DNA from: Candidatus Handelsmanbacteria bacterium
GTDB taxonomy: Bacteria; Latescibacterota; UBA2968; UBA8231
Reading direction: 5' to 3'
NCBI GenBank assembly: GCA_016867395.1
Contig: VGJS01000004.1
Location: forward strand, 16,966 to 80,965
Length of the DNA stretch: 64,000 nucleotides
Shown here: positions 10,097 to 19,330 of the stretch, piece after piece
Layout of the letters: every line of letters starts with the position of its first letter
Numbering within the stretch: the stretch's first letter is position 1
Notes under the pieces: model-generated
Told to the model about the DNA's origin: nothing
Seen by the model: the letters and a program-made list of their open reading frames with translations, nothing else
Database searches by the model: none
Position numbers and translations under genes: made by a program

Positions 10097-10927
10097 TCAG
10101 CGCAGCAGCGCGAGCACCTGGTCGATATCTGTGTCGGACTCGACAGCCAGGCTGGCCGCCGCCTGGCTGAGGATCTGGGAGCGGGTCAGGTCGGCCATGG
10201 CCCTGGCCACATCCACGTCGCGGACGTTAGACTCGGCCTCGCTCAGCTTTTCGAGGATGCTGGCGCTGGTGGTGCTGTTCATCTCCAGGCGGTTGTGGAG
10301 GGCGGCCACCTTGTTGCGCTCCTCCTCTACCTGCTTCTCGACCCGCTGTAATTGCGCCAGGGATTCGCGGGCGTTCTTGATGGTGTCGATGGTCAGGCTG
10401 CCGATGTTTAGGTGCGCGCCCTGGGCGCTCATATCGTTGAGGTTGAACTGCACCACATCGTTGCCGCTGGCGATGGAGGGCCCGATCTCGATGGCAAATT
10501 CCCGCGCCCCCTCCAGGAGGGGGGTGTTGTTGTAGGTGATGGCCGTGGCGATGCGGTTCATCTCAGACTTCAACCCCTCGAACTCCACGTCCAGGCTGCC
10601 CCGCTGTTCGTCGGTAAACAGGCCGTTGGCCGCCTGGACCGCCAGGGTCTGCATGCGCTGGACGATCTCGGTCAGCTGCCCCAGAGCCCCGTCGGCCATC
10701 TGCAAGAGCACGATGCCCTGCTGGGCGTTGCGGTTGCCCTCGGCCACGGCGCGGACCTCGGCCCTGAAGGCATCGGCCATGTACAGACTGGCCGGGTCGT
10801 CGCTGGCCCGGTCGATGCGGCTGCCCGAGGACAGATGCTCGATGTGCTTGGCAGCCTCCGCGTAGTGCAGGGTCAGATTGCGGTGGACCTGGTTGAGATG
10901 GGGGTTGTGGTTGATCCGGGCTGGCAT
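10097..10927 (-). CDS. fliC: Flagellin (short, D0/D1 only)
   Basis: ARINHNPHLNQVHRNLTLH...LSSGSRIDRASDDPASL N-term; AESNVRDVDVARAMADLTRSQILSQAAASL C-term. Confidence 0.92.
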   Translation of the reverse strand: MPARINHNPHLNQVHRNLTLHYAEAAKHIEHLSSGSRIDRASDDPASLYMADAFRAEVRAVAEGNRNAQQGIVLLQMADGALGQLTEIVQRMQTLAVQAANGLFTDEQRGSLDVEFEGLKSEMNRIATAITYNNTPLLEGAREFAIEIGPSIASGNDVVQFNLNDMSAQGAHLNIGSLTIDTIKNARESLAQLQRVEKQVEEERNKVAALHNRLEMNSTTSASILEKLSEAESNVRDVDVARAMADLTRSQILSQAAASLAVESDTDIDQVLALLR

Positions 10928-11079
10928 GGCGAGTCCCCGAACGGGTTGAGGGGCATGAGTACCCCCGCCAGCAAGCGAAGAACATGCCGCCCTCGCGACT
11001 CGTTGTAAAAAAGATGTTTATATGAGAATCGCCGCAAAAAGCGGCGGAGAAAATTGCCGGCGGGGGAAAGCCGTGCCGG

Positions 11080-11541
11080 TCAGCGCGAAGCCGAGGAGAC
11101 CATGATCGGCTCCGAGGAGCGCACCGGGCCTTCCTGGCAGAACTCCCGCTCGTAGAGAGCGGCCAACTCGCCCGTCTCCATGGAGCATCTGCCGTGGAAA
11201 ACCGCCCCTTCGGCGATGCCCAGGTCGCTGGTGGTGATGTCGCCGATGAAGCGGGCCTGGCTGTCCAAGCGCACCTTCTCGGCCTGGATGCGGCCGCGCA
11301 CCACCCCGTTGAGATAGACCTCCTGGCCCTGGAGCTGGGCATAGACCTGCCCGGACTGGCCGATGGTCAGGGCCCCGGAGCAGATCAGCTCGCCCTTAAA
11401 GGTGCCGTCGATGCGGACGCTGTTCTCCACCCGGATCACCCCCTCAAAGACCGTGCCGCGCCCGATGATGGTGTTGAGGGTCTGGCCGCTACCGACCGTC
11501 GCGGTGGTTTCCTTTTTTCCCAGCATAGTCTTGTCGCGCAA
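11080..11541 (-). CDS. Bactofilin (polymer-forming cytoskeletal protein)
   Basis: TIIGRGTVFEGVIRVENSVRIDGTFKGELICSGALTIGQSGQV bactofilin core. Confidence 0.88.
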   Translation of the reverse strand: MRDKTMLGKKETTATVGSGQTLNTIIGRGTVFEGVIRVENSVRIDGTFKGELICSGALTIGQSGQVYAQLQGQEVYLNGVVRGRIQAEKVRLDSQARFIGDITTSDLGIAEGAVFHGRCSMETGELAALYEREFCQEGPVRSSEPIMVSSASR

Positions 11542-11611
11542 AAAAGCCCGCCAGTTACACCCTGAAACTGTAATATAGTTCCTGGGGGGCCGGGGCGCAA
11601 AACCCTGAACC

Positions 11612-12790
11612 TTACCCTTTCTTGCGTCTTTTCCGCTCCTCCCCGTCCAGGATTTTTTTGAGCTCCTCCCGCTCCTGCAACTGCTCTACCACCACCATCA
11701 GCGCCAGGTTGGTGGCCTCCTCGATGGTGCCCACGGTGCTGGTATCGATGATGGGGATGTCGCTCTGGGCGCTGACTTCGAGGAGATGCTCCTGTATCTG
11801 CTGGATGGCGTCGAGGTTTGAAAGGTATTTGTGCATGGGGCGGGAGGGCGCATCGCTGGCCCGCTTGGCGAAGCGCTCCTCGTACACCTTGCGCTCCGAC
11901 ACCGCCAGGCAGACCTGGGCGACGAAGGAGCGGGGGTGGTCGGCTTTCCATCTGTCCAGCAAATCGGGCAGCAGGTGGACCCCGTCGATGATCACGCTGC
12001 TGTGCTCCTCTAGACAGCGTTCGAGGATGGCCTGCACCCCCAGGCCCACCACCTTGGCCTGTTGGCGGAAACCGACGATCACCTCGTCCTCGCCCCCCTC
12101 GACCCCGACCAGGTACGAGGAGGTGTGGATGGAGGGCATCAGCTCCGCCGAGAGCATCAGCCGCATGATCTGGCGAATGTCGTCGGTGGCCGCCACCCGG
12201 GGGATGTCGAGCACATTGGCCATGCTGATGGCCAGCGAGGTCTTGCCCACCCCGCTGGCCCCGCCGATGAGCACGATCAGTGGCTGGTCCAGGCCGCGCC
12301 AGGCCCGCCACACCCGGTAGCGCTCGGCGTAGCCCTGGTCGTGCTGCTCGGCCAGTAGCACCTCGGCCAGTTCCTCCAGCACCTGGGTGGTGACCTGCTC
12401 GGCGCGCTGCCCCAACAGCATGTTTTCGAGTTGGGCCGCCAGTTCGTAGGACTGGTCGAGGGAGAGCCCGGCCACCCGCACCGAATGGGCCAGGCGCTCC
12501 TTAGAGAACGGCCCGGTCTCGTTCTTGCCCTCCACGTATATGGTGGTGGGCCGGCGCTCCCAAAAGACCAAGTCGCCCACCTGGCGTTCCCCGTGTTCGG
12601 CGCGGATGGCCTGGTCGATCAGCCTGAGGATCTCCTTGCGGTCGATCCCCTTGCGCTTGGGCAGCGTCTTGCGGATGGTGTCGGCCACCTCATAGGCTTC
12701 CTCGTAGGCGAAGCCCCGCTCGATCAGGTAATGCACCAGCATGCCCCGCATGAAGGGGATGCGCTTCTTGCCATCGATGATGGTCGCCAC
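11612..12790 (-). CDS. 2-phosphoglycerate kinase-like protein with N-terminal ATP-cone-like region
   Basis: P-loop GGASGVGKTSLA; RVAATDDIRQIMRLML, HTSSYLV, IIDGVHLLP motifs of archaeal-type 2-PGK; upstream GKNETGPFSKERLAHSV ATP-cone-like. GTG start chosen to avoid overlap. Confidence 0.7.
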   Translation of the reverse strand: MATIIDGKKRIPFMRGMLVHYLIERGFAYEEAYEVADTIRKTLPKRKGIDRKEILRLIDQAIRAEHGERQVGDLVFWERRPTTIYVEGKNETGPFSKERLAHSVRVAGLSLDQSYELAAQLENMLLGQRAEQVTTQVLEELAEVLLAEQHDQGYAERYRVWRAWRGLDQPLIVLIGGASGVGKTSLAISMANVLDIPRVAATDDIRQIMRLMLSAELMPSIHTSSYLVGVEGGEDEVIVGFRQQAKVVGLGVQAILERCLEEHSSVIIDGVHLLPDLLDRWKADHPRSFVAQVCLAVSERKVYEERFAKRASDAPSRPMHKYLSNLDAIQQIQEHLLEVSAQSDIPIIDTSTVGTIEEATNLALMVVVEQLQEREELKKILDGEERKRRKKG

Positions 12791-12801
12791 TGAACCTTCC
12801 C

Positions 12802-13740
12802 TCAGCCCCGCAGGTCCGCGGAGCGCATCCATTCCAGGGTGCGTCCCAACCCCTCGGCCAGGTCAAAGACCGGGGCGTAGCCCAGGCCGGCGCCCGCCCG
12901 GGAGATGTCGGCCAGGGAATGGCGCACGTCCCCCGGCCGGGCCGGAGCGAACTGGGGCGCCAGAGCAGCACCGAGCAGATGATTCAGGAGTCCGGCCAGT
13001 TCCCTGATGGTGGTGCTACGCCCGGAACCGATGTTGTAGATCTCCCCTCCGGCCCGCTCCACCTGGCCGGCACGCAGATTGGCCTGCACCACATCTTCCA
13101 CATAAACGAAATCCCGCGACTGCTCGCCATCCCCCTGGATGATGGGCGGCTGCCCCAGGAGCAGGCGCCTGGCAAAGAGGGAGATCACCCCCGAATAGGG
13201 GGAGGATGGGTCCTGGCGCGGGCCGTAGACGTTGAAGTAGCGCAGGCACACCGTCTCCAGCCCGTAGATATCGCTGTAGATGCGGCAGTAGTACTCCCCG
13301 GCCACCTTGGACAGGCCGTAGGGCGAGGCCGGCTCGGGCCGCATCTCCTCGCGTTTAGGCGACTGGGGGTTGTTGCCATAGGCCGCGGCCGAGGCGGCAA
13401 AGACCACCCGCCGCACCCCGGCCCGCCTGGCCGCCTCCAGCAAGCGCAGGGTCCCCACCACATTGACCTCCTGCTCAAAGAGGGGCTGGGCCACTGACAC
13501 GGCCACCGAGGCGACCGCCGCGTGGTGGTGGACGAATTGCACCTCCCGCAGCGCCGCCTCCAGCAGTGCCCCATCGCGCAGATCCCCCTCCACCCACTCC
13601 ACCGGCACCCCTTTGAGGTTGGCCCGTTTGCCGGTGGATAGGTCGTCCAACACCCGCACCTTGTGCCCCTCACCCACCAACCGCCGGCAGAGGTGGGAAC
13701 CGATGAAACCTGCCCCGCCGGTCACCAAGTATCTGGCCAT
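12802..13740 (-). CDS. NAD-dependent epimerase/dehydratase (UDP-hexose 4-epimerase-like)
   Basis: VTGGAGFIGSHL; ASAAAYG; SPYGLSKVAGEYY; RYFNVYGPRQDP; DFVYVEDV. Confidence 0.88.
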   Translation of the reverse strand: MARYLVTGGAGFIGSHLCRRLVGEGHKVRVLDDLSTGKRANLKGVPVEWVEGDLRDGALLEAALREVQFVHHHAAVASVAVSVAQPLFEQEVNVVGTLRLLEAARRAGVRRVVFAASAAAYGNNPQSPKREEMRPEPASPYGLSKVAGEYYCRIYSDIYGLETVCLRYFNVYGPRQDPSSPYSGVISLFARRLLLGQPPIIQGDGEQSRDFVYVEDVVQANLRAGQVERAGGEIYNIGSGRSTTIRELAGLLNHLLGAALAPQFAPARPGDVRHSLADISRAGAGLGYAPVFDLAEGLGRTLEWMRSADLRG

Positions 13741-14036
13741 TGTCCCTCCCTCCCCGCGCCGCGTCGGTCCGCGATCAACATGCAAAAAATATAAATACTT
13801 CCGCCTTTTTCGGCCGCTGACGCCGCTGGCAGACCCAGCGGCAGGCCCGTAGTTGACATTTTCCAGTACCGGGGTTAATTTGGGACATCGTTTTACGAGG
13901 CGGTGTGGGGGGCCATGGTTTTTAATCCTCTGCCGTGGCCTTCTTCCCATTTGCTCGGAGCCGGTATTAAAGATTTATTATACCTGGTTCTGAGCATTTT
14001 CTTTTGGCCGCCACTGGCATACCGAGGAGCCTGTCG

Positions 14037-15173
14037 ATGTCCAATCCCCTGCTCCAGCTCCAGCAATTAGGCCAGAGTCCCTGGTACGACAATATACGCC
14101 GCGGGCTGATCCTGTCGGGGGAACTTCAGCGCCTTATCGCCGAGGAAGGCGTCTGCGGCCTGACCTCCAACCCGGCCATCTTTGAGAAGGCCATCTCCGG
14201 CTCGGCCGAATACGCTGGGGCCCTGCGCGCCCTGGCCCGGGCCGGCCATACCCCGCAGGAAATCTACGAGGCCGTGGCCATTGAGGACATCCAGTGGGCC
14301 GCGGATCTGCTGCTTCCGGTCTACGAGAAAACCCAGGGCCGCGACGGTTTTGTCTCCCTGGAGGTTTCGCCCCACCTGGCCCAGGACACCGTGGGCACCA
14401 TCGAGGAGGGGCTGCGCCTGGCCGGCGAGGTGGGGCGCGCCAATCTGATGATCAAGGTCCCCGGCACCCAGGCCGGGGTGCCGGCCATCGAGCACCTCAT
14501 CGGCGAAGGGATCAGCGTGAACGTCACCCTGCTCTTCTCTGGCGAAAACTACCTCCAGGTGGCCCAGGCCTACCTGGCCGGCCTGGAGAAACGGGCCGCC
14601 CAGGGCGGCGACCTGTCTGCGGTGGCCAGCGTGGCCAGCTTCTTCATCAGCCGCATCGACAGCCTGGTCGACAAGGAACTGGAGAACAGGCTGATCGTGG
14701 CCGCCAAAGCCAGTCAGCGCCTGGCCCTCCGCAGCCTGGCCGGCAAGGCGGCCATCGCCAACGCCAAGCTGACCTACGCCAGCTACCAGGAACTGTGCGC
14801 CGGCCCGCGCTGGCAGCAACTGGCGGCCAAGGGCGCTCGGCCGCAGCGCCTGCTCTGGGCCAGCACCAGCACCAAGAACCCGGCCTACCGCGACGTGATC
14901 TACGTCGAGGAGCTGATCGGCGCCGAGACCGTCAACACTATGCCCGACGCCACCCTGCGCGCCTTCCGCGACCACGGCGCCGCCCGCCCCACCCTGGGCG
15001 AGGGCCTGGAAGAGGCCCGGGAGGTCATGGCGGGTCTGGAGGAGTTGGGTGTCTCCATGCCCGAGGTGACTCGCAGGCTCCAGGAAGAAGCCGTGCGGCT
15101 CTTCGTCGAACCCTTCGATAAACTGCTGGCGGCCATCGCCTCCCAGCGCGAGGCCGCGATGCAGCCGGCCTGA
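14037..15173 (+). CDS. tal: Transaldolase
   Basis: GVCGLTSNPAIFEKAISGS, FVSLEVSP, MIKVPGT, NVTLLFS, ASTSTKNPAY. Confidence 0.93.
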   Translation: MSNPLLQLQQLGQSPWYDNIRRGLILSGELQRLIAEEGVCGLTSNPAIFEKAISGSAEYAGALRALARAGHTPQEIYEAVAIEDIQWAADLLLPVYEKTQGRDGFVSLEVSPHLAQDTVGTIEEGLRLAGEVGRANLMIKVPGTQAGVPAIEHLIGEGISVNVTLLFSGENYLQVAQAYLAGLEKRAAQGGDLSAVASVASFFISRIDSLVDKELENRLIVAAKASQRLALRSLAGKAAIANAKLTYASYQELCAGPRWQQLAAKGARPQRLLWASTSTKNPAYRDVIYVEELIGAETVNTMPDATLRAFRDHGAARPTLGEGLEEAREVMAGLEELGVSMPEVTRRLQEEAVRLFVEPFDKLLAAIASQREAAMQPA

Positions 15174-15193
15174 GTCTCCCGCGAGGATACCCC

Positions 15194-16705
15194 ATGAGCT
15201 ACAGCCGCGCTGTCTCCGAACGTGTCCCCGATCCTAGCGCCCTGATCATCTTCGGGGCCTCGGGAGACCTGACCCGCCGCAAGCTGGTGCCGGCCATCTG
15301 GCACCTGGACCGGCAAAACCGCCTGCCGCCCGAATTTGTGCTGGTGGGGGTGGCCCGCAGCGCCATGGACGATGCCGGCTTCCGCCAGCAGATGCGCGAG
15401 GCGCTGCGCGAATTCGTCGGCCAGCTCGACGAGGGCCAGGTGACCACCTTCCTCGACCGCCTCTTCTACGTGTGCGGCGACCCCAAGGAGTCTTCCACCC
15501 ACCAGCACCTCAAGGAAAAGCTCGCCGAACTGGACGCCCAGCGCGGCACCCGGGGCAACTACTGCTTTTACTGCTCGGTGCCGCCCCAGGTATACCTGAA
15601 GATAGTCGAGGGGCTGGGTCTGGTCGGCCTCCACCAGGAAGGCGGCGAAGGCAAGGGCTGGTCGCGCATCATCGTCGAGAAGCCCTTCGGCCACGACCTG
15701 AACACCGCCAAGGAACTCAACCGCTCCCTGCACAAGGTCTTTGACGAACACCAGATCTACCGCATCGACCACTACCTGGGCAAGGAGACCGTGCAAAATA
15801 TCCTGGTCTTCCGCCTGGCCAACTCCATCTTCGAGCCCCTGTGGAACCGCCGTTACATCGACCACGTGCAGATCACCGCGGCCGAGGTCGTGGGGGTGGA
15901 GCACCGCGCCGGGTACTACGACACCTCCGGGGCCCTGCGCGACATGATCCAGAACCACTTGTTGCAGGTACTGTGTGTCATCGCTATGGAGCCGCCCTCC
16001 TCCTTCGACGCCGAGAGCGTGCGCACTGAGAAACTCAAGGTGCTCAAGGCCATCCGGCCCCTCAGCGTGGGCCAGGTGGACCGCTTCGCGGTGCGCGGCC
16101 AGTACCGGGCCGGCCAGATGGGGGACCAGGAGGTGCGGGGCTATCTCGACGAGCCCGATGTGGCGCCCCACTCGCGCACCGAGACCTTTGCTGCCATGGA
16201 ACTGACCATCGACAACTGGCGCTGGCAGGGGGTGCCCTTCTACGTGCGCAGCGGCAAACGCCTTAAGCGCCGGGCCAGCGCCGTCACGCTGCAGTTCCGC
16301 CAGCCTCCCCACCTGATCTTCGCCAGAGGCGAGGATCTACAGCCCAGCACCCTGACCATCCGCGTCCAACCCGAGGAGGGCATCTCCCTCACCTTCAACG
16401 GCAAGATCCCCGGTCCCGATGTCAAACTGGGTCCGGTGAAGATGGACTTCGACTACGCCACCACCTTCGGCGGCCGCAGCCCCGAAGCGTACGAAACCCT
16501 GATCCTTGACTGCCTGCTGGGGGACGCCACCCTCTATTCCAGCAGCGACTGGATCGAGAAATCCTGGGAACTGCTCATGCCGGTGCTCGAGGCCTGGGGC
16601 GCCACCTCGGCCACCCGCGTGCCCTCCTACCCGGCCGGCTCCTGGGGCCCCAGGGAAGCCGAGGAACTCTTCGACCGGGAGTGGCGGCAGTGGGCCGAAC
16701 TCTAA
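15194..16705 (+). CDS. zwf: Glucose-6-phosphate 1-dehydrogenase
   Basis: IIFGASGDLTRRKLVPA; VEKPFGHD; YRIDHYLGKETVQNILVFRLAN; VRSGKRL. Confidence 0.97.
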   Translation: MSYSRAVSERVPDPSALIIFGASGDLTRRKLVPAIWHLDRQNRLPPEFVLVGVARSAMDDAGFRQQMREALREFVGQLDEGQVTTFLDRLFYVCGDPKESSTHQHLKEKLAELDAQRGTRGNYCFYCSVPPQVYLKIVEGLGLVGLHQEGGEGKGWSRIIVEKPFGHDLNTAKELNRSLHKVFDEHQIYRIDHYLGKETVQNILVFRLANSIFEPLWNRRYIDHVQITAAEVVGVEHRAGYYDTSGALRDMIQNHLLQVLCVIAMEPPSSFDAESVRTEKLKVLKAIRPLSVGQVDRFAVRGQYRAGQMGDQEVRGYLDEPDVAPHSRTETFAAMELTIDNWRWQGVPFYVRSGKRLKRRASAVTLQFRQPPHLIFARGEDLQPSTLTIRVQPEEGISLTFNGKIPGPDVKLGPVKMDFDYATTFGGRSPEAYETLILDCLLGDATLYSSSDWIEKSWELLMPVLEAWGATSATRVPSYPAGSWGPREAEELFDREWRQWAEL

Positions 16706-17694
16706 TCCTGGCCGGCGACATCGGCGGCACCAAGTCCTACCTGAGCCTCTTCGCCGCTGATCTAGCGGATTTCACCCCCCTGGCCGAGCGCCGCTACGGC
16801 ACCCGCGACTACCCCGACCTGGCCTCCATGCTGGCGGCCTTCATCTCCGAGACCGGCCAGCGGCCAGGGCGCATCGTCCTGGGCATCCCCGCCCCGGTCA
16901 ACCGCCTGCCCATCCGCCCGGTGAACCTGCCTTGGATCATCGACCCGGAACAGGTACGAGCCGCCCTGAAGATCGACGACATCCTGCTGCTCAACGATTT
17001 GCAGGCCACCGCCTACGGCCTCCTGGCCCTCAAGCCCGCCGACCTCTTCGTGCTCAACCCGGGCGCCCCCGATCCCCAGGGCAATATCGCGGTGCTGGCC
17101 GCCGGCACCGGCCTGGGTCAGGGAGGGCTGTGCTGGACCGGCAGCCGCTACGTGGCCCTGCCCTCCGAAGGCGGCCACGTCTCCTTCTCGCCCACCAGCG
17201 ACATCGAGGTGGGGCTGTGGCGCTTTATGTGGGACCGCTTCCAGGAGCACGTCAGTTGGGAGCGCATCGTCTCCGGGCCGGGGCTGTTCTGCATCTACGA
17301 GTTCCTCAAGGCCAGCGGCCGGGGCGAGGAGCCGCTTTGGCTTAAGCAGGAGTTGGAGGCCGGCGACCCGGCCGAGGTCATCTCCAAGGCGGCCCTGGCC
17401 GGCCGCGCCGAGTTGGCGGTCAAGACCCTCGACCTCTTCGTTTCCCTTTACGGGGCCGAAACCGGCAACCTGGCCCTCAAGCTCCTGGCCACTGGCGGGG
17501 TGTACGTGGCCGGGGGCATTGCCCCCAAGATCCTCGATAAACTCAAGGCCGGCTCCTTCATGAAGGCGTTTCTGGCCAAAGGTCGCCTGCGCCTGGCCCT
17601 CTCAGCCATGCCGGTGAAGGTGGTGCTCAACGACAAGACCGGCCTGCTGGGCGCGGCCTACTGCGGCGCCCGCTCAACGACAGAAAGGCGATAA
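16681..17694 (+). CDS. glk: Glucokinase (ROK/Glk type), GTG start
   Basis: LAGDIGGTKSYL; LLNDLQATAYGLL; AAGTGLGQ; PSEGGHVSFSP; GGVYVAGGIAPKI. Confidence 0.93.
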   Translation: MAAVGRTLILAGDIGGTKSYLSLFAADLADFTPLAERRYGTRDYPDLASMLAAFISETGQRPGRIVLGIPAPVNRLPIRPVNLPWIIDPEQVRAALKIDDILLLNDLQATAYGLLALKPADLFVLNPGAPDPQGNIAVLAAGTGLGQGGLCWTGSRYVALPSEGGHVSFSPTSDIEVGLWRFMWDRFQEHVSWERIVSGPGLFCIYEFLKASGRGEEPLWLKQELEAGDPAEVISKAALAGRAELAVKTLDLFVSLYGAETGNLALKLLATGGVYVAGGIAPKILDKLKAGSFMKAFLAKGRLRLALSAMPVKVVLNDKTGLLGAAYCGARSTTERR

Positions 17695-17697
17695 ACC

Positions 17698-18618
17698 ATG
17701 AAAAAGCGCGTGCGCGAGATCCTCAGCTGGTACGGCAGCGACAACCCCGGCACCCTGACCAACCTGGCCCGCCTGCTCAACCACGGCAAGCTGGGCGGCA
17801 CCGGCAAACTGGTCATCCTGCCGGTGGACCAGGGGGTGGAGCACGGGCCGGGCCGCAGCTTCGCCCCCAATGCGCCGGCCTACGACCCGCGTTACCACTT
17901 TGAATTAGCCATTGAGGCCGGCCTTAACGCCTACGCCGCGCCCCTGGGCTTTCTGGAAGCCGGGGCCCAGGACTACGCCGGGGACCTGCCCCTAATCCTC
18001 AAGCTCAACAACCGCGAAAACCTCAACAACGAGCGCGATCCCAACCAGGCGATCACCGGCTCCGTCGAGGCGGCCTTGCGTCTGGGCTGTGTGGCCATCG
18101 GCTACACCGTGTACCCCGGCTCGGCCCTGCGCACCGAGATGTACGAAAAACTCCAGGCCCTCGCCGAGGAGGCCAAGCGCCACGGCCTGGTGGTGGTGGC
18201 CTGGTCCTACCCGCGCGGCTCAGGGATCAGCAAGGAGGGCGAGACCGCCCTGGACGTCTCGGCCTACGCCGCCCAGATCGTCGCGCAGTTGGGCGCCCAC
18301 ATCATCAAGGTGAAACCACCCACCGCCTTTGTGGAGCAGGAGGAGGCCCGCAAGGTCTACGAGAGGGCCGGCGTGCCCACGGGCACCCTGGCCGAGCGCA
18401 TCAAACACGTGGTGGATTCCTCCTTCGCCGGCCGGCGGGTGGTCATCTTCTCGGGCGGGGCAGCCAAGGACGAGGCGGCCATCTACGAGGAGATCCGCGG
18501 CATCCGCGACGGGGGCGGGTTCGGCTCTATCATGGGCCGCAACGCCTTCCAACGCCCCCGCGACAAGGCCCTCGAACTTCTGCACAACGTCGTCCAGATC
18601 TACGCCGGCAAGATTTAG
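17698..18618 (+). CDS. fbaB: Class I fructose-bisphosphate aldolase (FbaB/DhnA type)
   Basis: VILPVDQGVEHGP; LKLNNRENL; WSYPRGSGI; HIIKVKPP; FSGGAAKDE; IMGRNAFQR. Confidence 0.93.
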   Translation: MKKRVREILSWYGSDNPGTLTNLARLLNHGKLGGTGKLVILPVDQGVEHGPGRSFAPNAPAYDPRYHFELAIEAGLNAYAAPLGFLEAGAQDYAGDLPLILKLNNRENLNNERDPNQAITGSVEAALRLGCVAIGYTVYPGSALRTEMYEKLQALAEEAKRHGLVVVAWSYPRGSGISKEGETALDVSAYAAQIVAQLGAHIIKVKPPTAFVEQEEARKVYERAGVPTGTLAERIKHVVDSSFAGRRVVIFSGGAAKDEAAIYEEIRGIRDGGGFGSIMGRNAFQRPRDKALELLHNVVQIYAGKI

Positions 18619-18626
18619 GCCGGCTC

Positions 18627-18671
18627 ACCATTGGAGGCTCCGCCCGCGCCAGGGGGGGCCTCTTCTTTTTG
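18627..18671 (+). terminator. Probable intrinsic terminator after fbaB
   Basis: GAGGCTCC...GGGGGCCTC hairpin followed by TTCTTTTT. Confidence 0.6.
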
Positions 18672-18694
18672 CCACCCCCTCTGCGGAGTCATCC

Positions 18695-19246
18695 ATGCCT
18701 CTCACCACCCAGGAACTGCACACCCGCGCCCAAAAGATCCGCCTGATCCTCACCGACGTGGACGGGGTGTGGACCGACGGCAAACTCTGGTACGTGCCCG
18801 GCCACGGCGAGGAGATGGTCGAGGTCAAGGCCTTCAACACCCAGGACGGCATGGCCTTCCGCTGGGCCCACGCCGCCGGCCTCAAGACCGGCCTGATCAG
18901 CGGCCGCGAGTCGCCGGGGGTCACCCACCGCGCCCGCATGTTGGGCGTCACCTACATCTACCAGAACTTCCTGGAGAAGATCCCCCCCTACGAGGAGATC
19001 CTTAAACAGTCCGGCCGGAGCGACGCCGAGGTGGCCTATCTGGGCGACGACCTGCCGGACCTGCCCCTGATGAACCGGGTGGGCCTGGGGGTGGCCGTGG
19101 CCAATGCCCGTTCCCAGGTGAAGGCCGGGGCCGGCTATGTGACCGCGGCCCCAGGCGGGGACGGGGCCATCCGCGAGGTAATCGAGTTGATCATGGAGGC
19201 TCAGGGGACCTGGGCTGCGGTGCTGGAGAAGTACGGAGTGGCCTGA
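18695..19246 (+). CDS. kdsC: KdsC-like HAD phosphatase (3-deoxy-D-manno-octulosonate 8-phosphate phosphatase)
   Basis: LILTDVDGVWTDGKLWY; FNTQDGMAFRWAHAAGLKTGLISGRES; YLGDDLPDLPLM. Confidence 0.88.
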   Translation: MPLTTQELHTRAQKIRLILTDVDGVWTDGKLWYVPGHGEEMVEVKAFNTQDGMAFRWAHAAGLKTGLISGRESPGVTHRARMLGVTYIYQNFLEKIPPYEEILKQSGRSDAEVAYLGDDLPDLPLMNRVGLGVAVANARSQVKAGAGYVTAAPGGDGAIREVIELIMEAQGTWAAVLEKYGVA

Positions 19247-19330
19247 ACCTGGGGCCGAGTGGCACCGCTTGCCCCCTCCCGGCGAAAATGCTTGTTTTTC
19301 TTTAGCAATCCTCGAAGGGGACTGAATCTG

